DNA of 49,233 nucleotides from Burkholderiaceae bacterium (GCA_016790175.1 JAEUPI010000133.1:1-49233); one strand, 5' to 3'; counted from the first letter of the stretch, positions 1-8,477 are shown. Numbers and translations: made by a program. The notes: generated by a model not told the origin, from the sequence alone.

Positions 1-613
1 AATTGCAGGTGATGCCGGACTGCGTGACGCAGTAACGCGGATCGTTCGTGTCGGTCACACCGGGGTCGCACATGCGCACCTGGCCACCCGGGAAGATCGC
101 GACGTTCAGCCGGCGCGTGCCCGCATCGGTCGGATTGCTGACCTTGACGCAACTGATCGGCGAGACGTTGGAGATCTGCCCGTAGCCGTTGAACACGACG
201 GCCGTGGCCGCCGTGGAGGCGCTGTCCTTGGCGTCGACCGACAGACCGGCAGAGGTGTCGCCCTGCGGTCGCAGCGCGATGAATGTGTCGCGATCCGTTG
301 TGCACTTGGCGGCCGGCGAGGCAGGGCTGACGACCCAGCCTGAGCTGGTGGCCGACAGCGCGCAGGTGTCGGTCAGTTCGGTCGCACCCGCCGCGTCGGA
401 AACCAGGTAGAACCCCACCGGCTGATTGCGCCGCACGGCCTCGGCGCGTGCCTGCTGCAGGCCGTTGCTGATCGATTCGGCCGCGGTGCGGATACGCGTG
501 TTCCGGATCCAGGTGCCCGCGCTCGGCAGCGCGGCGGCGAGCAGCAGGCCGGCGATCGTCACCGCGATGATGACTTCGATCACCGTGAAGCCGCGCTGGG
601 TATGTCGATGCAT
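1..613 (-). CDS. GspH/FimT-type pseudopilin (C-terminus at the window edge)
   Basis: I translated 204 codons from the ATG at 613-611 down to base 2 with no stop. The N-terminus is a class III prepilin leader: MHRHTQRG followed by FTVIEVIIAV, so cleavage is expected between G8 and F9, with Glu at position +5 of the mature protein and a hydrophobic helix. The body has the GspH/FimT layout: a QQARAEAVRRN stretch after the helix, then a beta-rich globular part with several cysteines (TDTC, AAKC, MCDP, RYC, ITC). The next codon begins with T, so the stop may lie just outside the window. It starts 13 bases after the pilE-like gene upstream and is probably co-transcribed. It likely acts as a minor pilin in type IV pilus priming. 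A type II secretion minor pseudopilin is the alternative. Confidence 0.85.
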   Translation of the reverse strand, partial: MHRHTQRGFTVIEVIIAVTIAGLLLAAALPSAGTWIRNTRIRTAAESISNGLQQARAEAVRRNQPVGFYLVSDAAGATELTDTCALSATSSGWVVSPASPAAKCTTDRDTFIALRPQGDTSAGLSVDAKDSASTAATAVVFNGYGQISNVSPISCVKVSNPTDAGTRRLNVAIFPGGQVRMCDPGVTDTNDPRYCVTQSGITCN

Positions 614-626
614 GGTCCGGCTCCGA

Positions 627-1112
627 TCAGTTGTCGCAAGCCGTGGCCGACTTGGTGAGCCAGCACGTGGCCGTCGAGGTCGAGCCGTGGTAGCTGGTGG
701 TGCCCTTCGTGCCGATCTGATTGATCGTGTAGTTGAAGCCGGTCGTCAGTCCGCCAGAACCCGTGGCCGTGATCACATAGGTCTGCGACGGTGCAGCGCC
801 TCCGGCACAGGACACGGTGAAGTACTTGCCAGTGACTGGAAACGCGCTGTAGCCCGATAGGGTGGGGCAGGTTGTCGAGTTGATCGCAGCGCCGTAGAAC
901 TTGTTGTCCTGGTAGTGCTGTTCCATCTTCGCCCGCATGTCCGACAGCGCCGTGAAGGCCTCCGACAGCTGTCCGCGGCGTACGTAGTTGTTGTAGTTCG
1001 GCATCGCGATCGCGGCGAGGATCGCGACGAGCGCCACGGCGATCATCATCTCGATCAGCGTGAAGCCGCGCTCGCGCCGTGCGCGCGTGGGGGTTCCGAC
1101 GAGGGTTCGCAT
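627..1112 (-). CDS. pilE: type IV pilin, PilE-like minor pilin
   Basis: A 161-residue type IV pilin precursor. The leader ends RRERG and mature sequence begins FTLIEMMIAVALVAILAAIA, the classical prepilin peptidase site with Glu5 and a long hydrophobic helix. A NYNNYVRRGQLSEAFTALSDMRAKMEQ segment follows, typical of betaproteobacterial PilE-like minor pilins. The C-terminal part has two cysteines (TCWLTKS, ACDN) that could form the D-region disulphide. The start at 1112 is chosen because AAAGGA lies about 8 bases upstream; an open frame extends further upstream but lacks pilin features. It precedes the GspH/FimT gene by 13 bases. Such minor pilins initiate pilus assembly and act in the inner membrane and periplasm. 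Confidence 0.9.
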   Translation of the reverse strand: MRTLVGTPTRARRERGFTLIEMMIAVALVAILAAIAMPNYNNYVRRGQLSEAFTALSDMRAKMEQHYQDNKFYGAAINSTTCPTLSGYSAFPVTGKYFTVSCAGGAAPSQTYVITATGSGGLTTGFNYTINQIGTKGTTSYHGSTSTATCWLTKSATACDN

Positions 1113-1275
1113 GGACGTTCCTTTCATGACCGGCATTGTTCGGAGCACCGACGAAACGCGTCGTGCCGGACGTCGCCCAATGCCGACCGTTCGTCCGCGG
1201 TCGCATGCACGCAGTGACTTTCCGCACGCTTGGCGGAGACGAACAACTCGTTGCAAAGCGCACAGGCGGCGACAT

Positions 1276-1293
1276 GCCCCGCAAACGCGGGGC
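1276..1293 (-). terminator. GC hairpin after the histidine phosphatase gene
   Basis: GCCCCGC (1276-1282), four-base loop, GCGGGGC (1287-1293), a perfect 7-bp stem lying 21 bases past the stop of the minus-strand phosphatase gene. There is no T run after it, so it is at best a weak intrinsic terminator or an RNA end-protecting hairpin. The rest of 1113-1313 must hold the pilE promoter, but I see no convincing -35/-10 or sigma-54 pair in it. Confidence 0.4.
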
Positions 1294-1313
1294 GGCGCGT
1301 CGTTACGCGCGCG

Positions 1314-1961
1314 TCACTCGGTGGCGGTCGGTGTCGCGCCGAAGGCGGCGTCGAGATGGGCGCTGTCGCCCCAGCTCACCAGCATCAGGCCCTGGTCGCT
1401 GTGCAGCAGGCGATTGATCGCCGCGTTATCCAGCGTCCAGCTGCGCGGCACGTCGACGGACACGCGCGTGGCAGCACGGTACAAGCAGTCGAGCACGCCG
1501 CCGTGCGTGAACCATGCCATCGTCGCGCCGGCATGCGCAACGCAGAGCCGCTCGGCCGTCTCCACGCAGCGCGCGTTGAATTCGATCAGACTCTCGCCGC
1601 CCGATGGGGCGAAGTGCAGATCGCGTTCGCGCCAGCGCTGCGCACCTTCGGGCCAGCGCGCAGCGATCTCGCTGTAGGTATAGCCCTCGAATTCACCGAA
1701 GCAGCGCTCACGAAGTCCCCGCTCCGGCGTCACCGGAAGGCCGAGCGCGCGCGCCAGCGGCGCGGCGGTGTGCATCGTGCGTTGCAGGTCGCTGGCGATG
1801 ATCAGGTCGATCGCCTCGCCGCGCAGCGCTGCCGCCACCCGTTCGGCTTGGTGTTCGCCGACGGCATCGAGTGCCGAGTCGAGCTGGCCCTGCATGCGCG
1901 TCTCGGCGTTCCATGCCGTCTGCCCATGCCGCACGACGAACAGGCGCGTGGGCTCTCTCAA
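1314..1961 (-). CDS. histidine phosphatase family protein (phosphoglycerate mutase-like)
   Basis: 215 residues of the histidine phosphatase (branch 2,3-bisphosphoglycerate mutase) superfamily. The phosphohistidine motif is FVVRHGQTAWN near residues 8-18, the second arginine sits in ASDLQRTMHTA, the acid in LRERCFGEFEGY, and the second catalytic histidine in FTHGG near residue 155. All core catalytic residues are present, so it is probably an active phosphatase. The CFGEFEG(Y/L) region resembles GpmB/CobC-like broad phosphatases rather than glycolytic mutases. Substrate cannot be told from sequence. It follows the PEBP gene by 39 bases on the same strand and is likely co-transcribed with it. 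Confidence 0.9.
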   Translation of the reverse strand: MREPTRLFVVRHGQTAWNAETRMQGQLDSALDAVGEHQAERVAAALRGEAIDLIIASDLQRTMHTAAPLARALGLPVTPERGLRERCFGEFEGYTYSEIAARWPEGAQRWRERDLHFAPSGGESLIEFNARCVETAERLCVAHAGATMAWFTHGGVLDCLYRAATRVSVDVPRSWTLDNAAINRLLHSDQGLMLVSWGDSAHLDAAFGATPTATE

Positions 1962-2000
1962 GTCGGCACACGCCTCATGCGCAGCCCGTCGCGTTCGCTC

Positions 2001-2633
2001 TCACCCGCGCATCAGGCGGCGGTTCAGCGTGTAGGTGCCCGACAGCGTGGCCTCGCCCAGCACCTTGTCGGCCAGCGCCTTCCGCACCTGCGCCCCGGTG
2101 AACGCACCGTCCACCGCGAGCCGCTCGACCGACACCGCATACAGCGTGAACACGTAGTGGTGCACCAGCGAGTCGTTGAACGGCGGGAACGGGCCGTCGT
2201 AGCCGAAATACTGCCCCGCCATCTGCGCATCGCCGGCGAACCAGCCGGTGTAGTCGTTCAGGCCGTGGCGCGCTCCATGCAAGGCGGCCGGCCCGGGCTT
2301 GCCGCGCGCGGTGAAGCCGCGGCTGAACTCGCCTTCGGCAATCTGGCCCAGGGCCGGAGGCATGTCGACCATCACCCAGTGAAAGAAGTCCACGCGCGGC
2401 AGATCGGCCGGTACCTCGCGGTCGGGCTGGTTGACATCGTCGCCGCGGCTCGGCACGTCGAAGTCATGGCAGATCAGCACCAGCGACCGCGTGCCCTGCG
2501 GCAGCTCGCTCCAGGCCAGTTGCGGGTTCACGTTGTCCGAGAAGGTGACGCCGCCGCCCTCGGCCACGCGGCCGGCCGCATAGCGTGCGGGGATCGCATC
2601 GCCATTGCTCCAGCTCTGGCTCCACAGCTTCAT
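2001..2633 (-). CDS. YbhB/YbcL family PEBP-like protein
   Basis: 210 residues, phosphatidylethanolamine-binding-protein fold. Hallmarks are NVNPQLAWSELP near residue 34 (family D-x-SPPLxW-type segment), LVLICHDFDVP, FFHWVMVDMP, and YFGYDGPFPPFND followed by HHYVFTLYAV. The start has AGAGGA spaced about 5 bases upstream. Bacterial members are small soluble proteins called Raf-kinase-inhibitor-like; their role in bacteria is not settled, and ligand binding to the conserved D/H pocket is the only inferred activity. The insert between the CHDFDVP and HWVM segments (GDDVNQPDREVPADLPRV) is typical of the longer YbhB subtype. It sits between DUF1840 and phosphatase genes with short gaps. Confidence 0.88.
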   Translation of the reverse strand: MKLWSQSWSNGDAIPARYAAGRVAEGGGVTFSDNVNPQLAWSELPQGTRSLVLICHDFDVPSRGDDVNQPDREVPADLPRVDFFHWVMVDMPPALGQIAEGEFSRGFTARGKPGPAALHGARHGLNDYTGWFAGDAQMAGQYFGYDGPFPPFNDSLVHHYVFTLYAVSVERLAVDGAFTGAQVRKALADKVLGEATLSGTYTLNRRLMRG

Positions 2634-2660
2634 TGCATTCCTCTTGTCATGGACGAATCG

Positions 2661-2960
2661 CTACACGCCCCAGACGATCGGCTCGCCGGCCGCCTGCGCG
2701 CGCTTCATCATCTCGATCATCGGCCACACCCGCTGGCGAAGGCTCACCGCGTCGGGCCGACGCGGCGCGTCGCCACGCTCGCGATCAGCCTCCTCGGCGG
2801 CCACCGCCTGCTGCAGATCGGCGATCGCGGCGAACATGGCCTGCGGCTCGATGATGCCCTTGGCCGACGGCTCGCGGCCGATCAGCCGCAACAGCTGGTC
2901 GCCATTGGGGCCGAGCATGATGAGATCGGACGTTGCCTGGCTCTTGAACTTGTAGATCAT
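2661..2960 (-). CDS. DUF1840 family protein
   Basis: 99 residues. It starts MIYKFKSQATSDLIMLGPNGDQLL, continues LIGREPSAKGIIEPQAM, and ends RVWPMIEMMKRAQ-(A/G)-EPIVWGV, the signature of the small DUF1840 family common in betaproteobacteria. The C-terminal VWGV tail is typical. It is predicted soluble with no signal peptide or membrane segment, and the function is unknown. It lies 21 bases after cfa and 27 bases before the PEBP gene, so it probably belongs to the cfa-led transcript. Confidence 0.85.
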   Translation of the reverse strand: MIYKFKSQATSDLIMLGPNGDQLLRLIGREPSAKGIIEPQAMFAAIADLQQAVAAEEADRERGDAPRRPDAVSLRQRVWPMIEMMKRAQAAGEPIVWGV

Positions 2961-2981
2961 CGTGCGCCGCGCGCGTCGGCT

Positions 2982-4229
2982 TCAGCGATACATGTAGCCG
3001 CGCTGGAACGGAAACACCGATTGTGCGCCACGCATCGCTCCGTCCTGCAGGTCGCCGCTCGGGCGGCCGGCCAGCATCTGGTTGAGCGAGATCCAGCCAT
3101 GCTCGAAGCTCATCGCCGAGCCGGCCAGGTACAGGCGGTAGGCGCGCACCACGCGCTCGCCGGCGACTTCGATCGCACGCGCGAGGCGCGACTCCAAAGC
3201 GTCGGACCAGGCCCACAGCGTGCGCGCGTAATGTGGCCGCAGGTTTTCCACGTCCAGCGGCTCGAGCCGGGCTTCGGCCATCTCGCGCAGCACATGCGAC
3301 ACGTGCAGCAGCTCACCACCGGGAAAGATGTAGCGCTCGATGAAGTCGCCGATGCCGGCGCCGAGCTGCGCATTGCGCGTGCCACCGGCGGTGATGCCGT
3401 GGTTCATCAGCAACCCTCCGGGCCTGAGCAGGCGGCGGATCTTCGCAAAGTAAGTCGGCAGCATGGCCCGTCCCACATGCTCGAACATGCCGATCGACGC
3501 GATCTTGTCCCAGGGGTGCTCCTCGGGCAGCGCGCGGTAGTCGAGCAGCTTCATCTCGACACGGCCGCCAAGGCCCTTGTCTTCGATCAGCCGGTTCACG
3601 TGGGCATGCTGGTTCTTCGACAGCGTGATGCCGGTGGCGCGCACGCCGTAGTGCTCGGCCGCCCACATCAACAGGCCGCCCCAGCCGGCGCCGATGTCGA
3701 GGAATCGCTCACCTTCGCGCAACATCAGCTTGCGGCATACATGGTCCAGCTTGGCCTCCTGTGCCTGCGCCAGTGGCATCTGGCTGTCGCGGTAGTAGGC
3801 ACAGGAGTAAACGCGCCGGGCATCGAGCCATAGCGCATAGAAGTCGTCCGACACGTCGTAGTGGAACTGCACCTGCTTCGCGTCGACCTCCTGGCTGTGC
3901 CGGGCGAGCGACTTGCCCTGCCTCAACAGAGACAGCCACCAACTCGATCGCTGGCCCTCGGCGCGCGTGGGGTCGGCGTCGAGCATCTGCGCGGCCACGG
4001 CCATCAGGTCGCGCATCGTGCCGTCGATCTCGAGGCGGCCCTCCACGTAGTCTTCCGCCAGTCGGCCCACTTGGCCGGCAGCCAGGTGCGCCAGCGGGGC
4101 GTATTCCTTCAGGCGCAGTGTGACGCTGGCGTCGGCCGGGCCGATCCGGCGGCCGCCCGGCAATTCAACCTGCGCCTGGGTGCGCAGGCCAGAGAACTTG
4201 CGTTCGATCAGGCTCTCGAGGGCATTCAT
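2982..4229 (-). CDS. cfa: cyclopropane-fatty-acyl-phospholipid synthase
   Basis: 415 residues, close to the usual 380-430 for CFA synthases. The enzyme transfers a methylene group from S-adenosylmethionine to cis double bonds of membrane phospholipid acyl chains. Visible motifs: VQFHYDVSDDFYALWLDARRVYSCAYY (family HYD-x(2)-NDFY-type block), the SAM-binding loop FLDIGAGWGGLLMWAAEHYG, ITLSKNQ, IASIGMFEHVG (conserved Glu/His near the active site), and LMNHGIT in place of the usual L-x-H-x-I. The N-terminal lipid-binding domain (residues 1-115) is present. It appears to be the first gene of a run of four (cfa, DUF1840, PEBP, phosphatase) separated by 21-39 bases. The start is ATG 4229 with only a weak Shine-Dalgarno sequence. 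Confidence 0.95.
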   Translation of the reverse strand: MNALESLIERKFSGLRTQAQVELPGGRRIGPADASVTLRLKEYAPLAHLAAGQVGRLAEDYVEGRLEIDGTMRDLMAVAAQMLDADPTRAEGQRSSWWLSLLRQGKSLARHSQEVDAKQVQFHYDVSDDFYALWLDARRVYSCAYYRDSQMPLAQAQEAKLDHVCRKLMLREGERFLDIGAGWGGLLMWAAEHYGVRATGITLSKNQHAHVNRLIEDKGLGGRVEMKLLDYRALPEEHPWDKIASIGMFEHVGRAMLPTYFAKIRRLLRPGGLLMNHGITAGGTRNAQLGAGIGDFIERYIFPGGELLHVSHVLREMAEARLEPLDVENLRPHYARTLWAWSDALESRLARAIEVAGERVVRAYRLYLAGSAMSFEHGWISLNQMLAGRPSGDLQDGAMRGAQSVFPFQRGYMYR

Positions 4230-4343
4230 GGCAAGCGATCCCGACGAAGGCCGCCATGTTGTGACAAAGTTCTCGCCCGCGCAATCCGTGGCGCATCGTA
4301 TCCGCCAGGGCCGTGGGGCCTGGGCGGCAGCGCACGCGCAGGC

Positions 4344-6482
4344 TCAGTCGCCGACCACACGCAGGCGGCGCCGGCCGCCCGACTGGGACTGCAGCTTCTC
4401 CTCGAAGCTGAAGGCGTCGAGCGCCGGGGCCACCAGATACCCCTGCAGCTGGTCGCAGCCCTCGCGCGCCAGGAACTGGCGCTGCGCATCGGTCTCCACG
4501 CCCTCGGCGATCACGCGGAGATTGAGTGCACGCGCCATCTGGATGATGGCGTGCACGATGCCCTCGTCGCTGTCGTCGCCGGGCACACCCCGTATGAAGC
4601 TGCGGTCGATCTTGAGCTTCTCGATCGGAAAGCGCTTCAGATAGGCCAGGCTCGAGTAGCCGGTGCCGAAGTCGTCGATCGCCAGCTTCACGCCCAGGTG
4701 CGCCAGCGAATGCAGGCGTTGCAGCGCGTCGCCGGCGTCGCGCACAAGGATCGACTCGGTGAGCTCGAGCTCCAGCAATGCGCCGGGCAGGTCGGCCTCG
4801 CGCAAGGCACGCGCCACCCGATCGACGAAGTCGGCCTGCTGGAACTGCAGTGCGGACACGTTCACCGCCACCGGCAGTGCGAGACCCCGGCTGCGCCACA
4901 GCGCCGCCTGCCGCACGGCTTGGCCGAGCACCCAGTCGCCGATCGCGATGATGAAGCCCGATTCCTCGGCCACGGGGATGAACTGTCCTGGCGACACATC
5001 GCCGAGCTCGGGGTCGCGCCAGCGGATCAGCGCCTCGGCGCCGACGATCGCATCGCTGGCGATATCGAGCTGCGGCTGATAGGCGAGGCGAAACCGGTTT
5101 GCGGCCAGCGCCTGGCGCATCGCATGATCCAGCCGCATGCGGCGGCGCAGGTCGGCATCGTGACCATGCTGGTGGAAGCGGAACGCCGCGCGGCCGCCGA
5201 TCTTGGCCTCCTGCATCGCCGATTCCGCATGGCGCAGCAGGGTGCCGGCGTCGGAGGCATCGCTCGGCAGCAGCGCGATGCCGACGCTGCAGGTCAGCGT
5301 GAACTGGGTGCCCTCGAGGGTGTACGGACGGTCCATCGCCTCCAGCACCCGTTGCGCCGCCGCCTCGGCGCCACGGTGGTCGGCCTGCTGCACGAGCATC
5401 GCGAACTGGTCACCCCCCACGCGGGCGAGCATGTCGCCCTGGCGCAGGCAGGTGCGGATGCGGTCGGCCACCTCGATCAGCACACGGTCGCCGGTGGCCA
5501 TGCCGAGGCTGTCGTTGATCTGCTTGAAGCGGTCGAGATCCAGCAACAGCAAGGCGAGCTTGCTGCCGTCGTGGCGCGCCCAGTCGATGGCACGCTCGAG
5601 CGCGTCGGAGAAGTGGCGCCGGTTCGGCAGGTCGGTCAGCGCATCGGTGGTCGCCAGTGCCTCGATGCGCCGGTCGGCCTTCACGAGCTCGGTGCGGTCG
5701 CGAAACGCCCACACCCGGCCAATCGGCCGGCCACGGCTGACCTGCGGCTGCGTCACCATCTCCAGCGTCTGGCCCGACAGCAGCGTCACCGACTCGTGCG
5801 ATCGCATCAGCGCCGAGTCCTGCAGCAGCACCAGGCGTCGCTGATACTCACGCGCGTCGGTGACGCTGCGGCGCATCCAGTCGAAGACGGCGTCGTCCTG
5901 ATGGCCGGTGAGCAGGTCCTCGGGCATGCCCCACATCGACGCGAAGCGACGGTTGAACGACCGGATCCGACCAGCCAGATCGGTCACCAGGATGCCGTCG
6001 CCGGTGGATTCCAGCGTGGCCTGCAGTTCCGACAGAAGCGTTTCACGTTCGGTCTGCGCACGCAGGTCATCGGTGCGGTCGTTCACGACCACCAGGTAGT
6101 GGGTCGCGGGCCGCCCGCCGATGGCCAGCGGCGCCACGCTGCGAGTCACCTGCACCAGCCGGCCATCGGCGGCCATGGCCACCGAGTCCGATCGCAATTT
6201 CGACGGGTGCCCCGCGCAGACCTCGTCCCAGAACGCCAGGTCCTCCGGCGAGCCCACCAGGTCGAGCGCATCCAGCGTGTCGAGCGCGGGCGGCGCCAGC
6301 GCCAGCAGCGACACGGCCGCCGCGTTGATGCCGGCCACCCGCAGCCCAGGTACCTCGACGATCCAGGCAGCCTCGGGCATCGAGTCGAGCATCGCACGCC
6401 AGGCCGACAGCGGGGCGGGCGCCGAGGCGCGGCGCTTCGGGACCGCCGCCACGGCGGCGTTGCGACCCGCCGGTTGCGTCAC
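4344..6482 (-). CDS. PAS-PAS-GGDEF-EAL c-di-GMP phosphodiesterase (degenerate GGDEF)
   Basis: 712 residues from a GTG at 6482, which overlaps the TGA of the HD-GYP gene as GTGA and has AGGAG 8 bases upstream; ATG 6392 is a possible alternative. Two PAS-like segments (about 30-135 and 145-265) precede a GGDEF domain (about 275-430) and an EAL domain (about 445-695). The GGDEF signature reads GGDQF (356-360): the metal-binding Glu is Gln, so cyclase activity is doubtful. The EAL domain keeps its key residues: EAL at 483-485, VNVS, ELTES, DDFGTGYS at 602-609, KIDRSF, AEGVET and QGY. I infer a c-di-GMP phosphodiesterase with a sensory N-terminus, possibly GTP-tuned by the inactive GGDEF. No membrane segments are obvious, so it is probably cytoplasmic. 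Confidence 0.93.
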   Translation of the reverse strand: MTQPAGRNAAVAAVPKRRASAPAPLSAWRAMLDSMPEAAWIVEVPGLRVAGINAAAVSLLALAPPALDTLDALDLVGSPEDLAFWDEVCAGHPSKLRSDSVAMAADGRLVQVTRSVAPLAIGGRPATHYLVVVNDRTDDLRAQTERETLLSELQATLESTGDGILVTDLAGRIRSFNRRFASMWGMPEDLLTGHQDDAVFDWMRRSVTDAREYQRRLVLLQDSALMRSHESVTLLSGQTLEMVTQPQVSRGRPIGRVWAFRDRTELVKADRRIEALATTDALTDLPNRRHFSDALERAIDWARHDGSKLALLLLDLDRFKQINDSLGMATGDRVLIEVADRIRTCLRQGDMLARVGGDQFAMLVQQADHRGAEAAAQRVLEAMDRPYTLEGTQFTLTCSVGIALLPSDASDAGTLLRHAESAMQEAKIGGRAAFRFHQHGHDADLRRRMRLDHAMRQALAANRFRLAYQPQLDIASDAIVGAEALIRWRDPELGDVSPGQFIPVAEESGFIIAIGDWVLGQAVRQAALWRSRGLALPVAVNVSALQFQQADFVDRVARALREADLPGALLELELTESILVRDAGDALQRLHSLAHLGVKLAIDDFGTGYSSLAYLKRFPIEKLKIDRSFIRGVPGDDSDEGIVHAIIQMARALNLRVIAEGVETDAQRQFLAREGCDQLQGYLVAPALDAFSFEEKLQSQSGGRRRLRVVGD

Positions 6483-7780
6483 GCCGCCATCTCCTGCCCA
6501 AAGCCGGAGTTCGCGGCGACCGCCGGTTCGAAGAAGTAGATCACCCGCTGCTGCGGCGACAGGTATTGCAGCGCCGCGGCCGGCAGATGCTGCGGGCGCA
6601 GGCTGCGCCGGATGCCGAGGTCGCTCACCTGCTCGAGATTGATCTGCAGCGCCTCGTCGGACGGCACGTCGGGCTCGTAGATCATGACGCGCGGCTTCAG
6701 CGGTCGCGTGGAGTTCACGGTGGTCACCAGTGCGAACCGATCGTCGGTGAGCTGCACCACGGACCCCGGCGGGTAGACACCCATCATGCGGATGAAGGCG
6801 TTGAGCATCGAGGCGTCGAACTTGCTCTTGGTTTGCGCGAAGATCAACGACAGCGCTTCGTGCGGCGTCAGCGCATGCGCGGCCTGCGCCGGATCGCACA
6901 GGTTGTCGTAGCGATTCACAAGCGCCACGATCCGCGCCGCCGCAGTCATCTTGTCGACGCCCAGCCGGAGCGGAAAGCCGCTGCCGTCGGCCATCTCGTG
7001 ATGCTGGCCGATGACCAGCAGCGCACCGGGCGACAGGCCCATGCGCTTGCCCTGCGCCACGCCGCGGGCCACGTGTTCGCGATACAGGTTGGCCTCGGCC
7101 GCACTCGCCTGCGGATCGGCATGCCGCACGCGCTCGGGCAGCTCGAGCTTGCCCACATCGTGCAGCAGCGCACCAACACCCATGTCGTGCATCTCGGCCT
7201 CGCTGAAGCCGAACGCGCGGCCCATCAGCATCGAGATGACCGCCACGTTCAGCGCATGCGCCGTCGCTCGGTCGCCCTGCACCTCTGACAGCACGCGGAT
7301 GCAGACCTCGCCGTCGACCATCATCTTGCCGAGCAGCGCGCGCGTCAGGCCCTCGGTGGCCTCGCGGGCAAACAGCGGCTGCGACGCCACTTGCTCGGAG
7401 GCGGCGCGCCAGGCCTTGGCCGCCTCGTTGTACTGGCGCGTGCACACGCGCGTGGCCTCGCGCTGCGCGGCCAAGTGCTCGCGCTGCTCGCGCTTACGCC
7501 GCTGCTCGGGGGATTCGGCGAGCGGCTCTGCCGGCGGGTCCTGATCAGCCGGCGCGGCGGGCCCGGGCGCCACGGGTGCTTCCGTGTCGTCGTCGAACGA
7601 GCTCTTCTCGGGGCTCCAGCGCACGCGATCCAGGCCCAGCCCCCGAATCGTCGCGATCTGGTCGTCCGACGTGATCTTGAAGCTCGACAGCGCGAACGGA
7701 TGCGCCCACCAGGCCAGATCCAGGTGAACGAACATGCCGACCCGCAGGTCGTTGACGCCGATGGTGGTCGACACGGACAC
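6479..7780 (-). CDS. DUF3391 and HD-GYP domain phosphodiesterase
   Basis: 433 residues from GTG 7780; GTG 7774 is equally in frame. The N-terminal DUF3391 region contains DLRVGMFVHLDLAWWAHPF, followed by a charged Pro/Ala-rich linker (about 60-110). The HD-GYP core follows: HALNVAVISM (H175), LLHDVGKLELP (H207-D208), YREH (H236), and HHEMADGSGFP (260-270), where the GYP signature is GFP. Metal ligands look intact, so it should hydrolyse c-di-GMP in the cytoplasm. Its last codons overlap the PAS-GGDEF-EAL gene, so two different phosphodiesterase folds are translated in a fixed ratio. A sigma-28-like promoter sits upstream. A better Shine-Dalgarno (GGAGG before ATG 7808) leads into another frame. 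Confidence 0.92.
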   Translation of the reverse strand: MSVSTTIGVNDLRVGMFVHLDLAWWAHPFALSSFKITSDDQIATIRGLGLDRVRWSPEKSSFDDDTEAPVAPGPAAPADQDPPAEPLAESPEQRRKREQREHLAAQREATRVCTRQYNEAAKAWRAASEQVASQPLFAREATEGLTRALLGKMMVDGEVCIRVLSEVQGDRATAHALNVAVISMLMGRAFGFSEAEMHDMGVGALLHDVGKLELPERVRHADPQASAAEANLYREHVARGVAQGKRMGLSPGALLVIGQHHEMADGSGFPLRLGVDKMTAAARIVALVNRYDNLCDPAQAAHALTPHEALSLIFAQTKSKFDASMLNAFIRMMGVYPPGSVVQLTDDRFALVTTVNSTRPLKPRVMIYEPDVPSDEALQINLEQVSDLGIRRSLRPQHLPAAALQYLSPQQRVIYFFEPAVAANSGFGQEMAA

Positions 7781-7825
7781 GATCCCAACACTGCGGCAGC
7801 CCCGACATGGGTTGCCTCCGGCCTT

Positions 7826-7853
7826 AGATCGGCAGCGCGACCTGCGAACTTGA
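7826..7853 (-). promoter_or_regulatory. sigma-28 (FliA)-like promoter candidate for the HD-GYP/EAL pair
   Basis: On the minus strand TCAAGTTC (7853-7846), 12 bases, GCCGATCT (7833-7826). This matches 6 of 8 positions of each half of the enterobacterial FliA consensus TAAAGTTT-N11-GCCGATAA, with one extra spacer base. It ends about 45 bases before GTG 7780. Motility-linked control of c-di-GMP phosphodiesterases is known in other bacteria, which makes it plausible, but the match is imperfect. Confidence 0.35.
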
Positions 7854-7917
7854 ATGCGGCGGATGGCACTGTGTCGCGCTGGCGCCGCCGGCACCGCATG
7901 CGACTGGTCACGCGGGG

Positions 7918-8358
7918 CTACCTCTGGATACGCGTCGACAGCACGATCGCCGAGGTGGTGCGCTCGACGCCGTCGAGCGTGCCGATGCGGTCGATCAGCG
8001 TGTCGAGCTCGCCGATCGACATCGCCGCCACCACGGCGATCAGATCGAACGGGCCACTGACCGAGTGCAGGGTCCGCACTTCGGGTATGCGCCGCAGCGC
8101 GCCCTCGATGGCCGACGACTTGCGCGGCTCGAGCGTGATCAGGATGTGGGCGCGCACCAGCATCGCTTCGTCGTCAGCGCTCGCCGTCACCGTGTAGCCG
8201 GCGATCGCGCGGGTGCGTTCCAGCCGCGCCAGGCGACTTTGCACCGTGGTGCGCGAGAGCCGGAGGCGGCGGGCCAGTTCGGCGGTCGGCGCCCTGGCGT
8301 TCTCGCGTAGCAAGGCCAACAGTGCGCGGTCGGTGTCGTCGAGAGAGACGCGGCTCAT
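7918..8358 (-). CDS. Lrp/AsnC family transcriptional regulator
   Basis: 146 residues, typical Lrp/AsnC size. The N-terminal winged helix-turn-helix is LDDTDRALLALLRENARAP followed by TAELARRLRLSRTTVQSRLARLE (about 5-45). The C-terminal ligand-binding RAM/ACT-like domain runs from about 65, with RIPEVRTLHSVSGPFDLIAVVA as the characteristic strand. It is divergent from a saccharopine-dehydrogenase-family gene starting 120 bases away, so its most likely target is that gene and itself, with a lysine-related or other amino acid as effector. That effector is inferred only from the neighbour. The start ATG 8358 has a weak ribosome-binding site. Confidence 0.92.
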   Translation of the reverse strand: MSRVSLDDTDRALLALLRENARAPTAELARRLRLSRTTVQSRLARLERTRAIAGYTVTASADDEAMLVRAHILITLEPRKSSAIEGALRRIPEVRTLHSVSGPFDLIAVVAAMSIGELDTLIDRIGTLDGVERTTSAIVLSTRIQR

Positions 8359-8477
8359 TGCCGACGAGTATCGGCGATTTGACTCAATAGATCAGACGTT
8401 TCGTCGATTTCGACTGTTCGAATTGCCGTGACTCTGCCGAAAATCCCGGCATCGCACGCCCCGAGCGGGAGACACCC
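8359..8477. promoter_or_regulatory. divergent regulatory region between the Lrp-type and dehydrogenase genes
   Basis: 119 bases, and 8371-8435 is clearly more AT-rich than the surroundings. It holds a small dyad, GTCG-ATTT-CGAC, and a TTCGAA palindrome, the kind of degenerate symmetry bound by Lrp-type octamers. GGGAGA ahead of ATG 8478 serves as the dehydrogenase ribosome-binding site. No clear sigma-70 pair was identified. Confidence 0.45.

Noticed and set aside
1230-3833. 867-codon open frame on the plus strand opposite several minus-strand genes
   Set aside because: It runs across four well-recognised genes on the other strand, has no family resemblance, and is Arg/His/Gln-rich as expected for a shadow frame in GC-rich DNA.
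7545-7808. 87-codon minus-strand frame with GGAGG well placed before ATG 7808
   Set aside because: It lies in the wrong frame over the HD-GYP gene and resembles nothing. The ribosome-binding site is good, so an upstream leader or a frameshift near 7780 cannot be excluded entirely.
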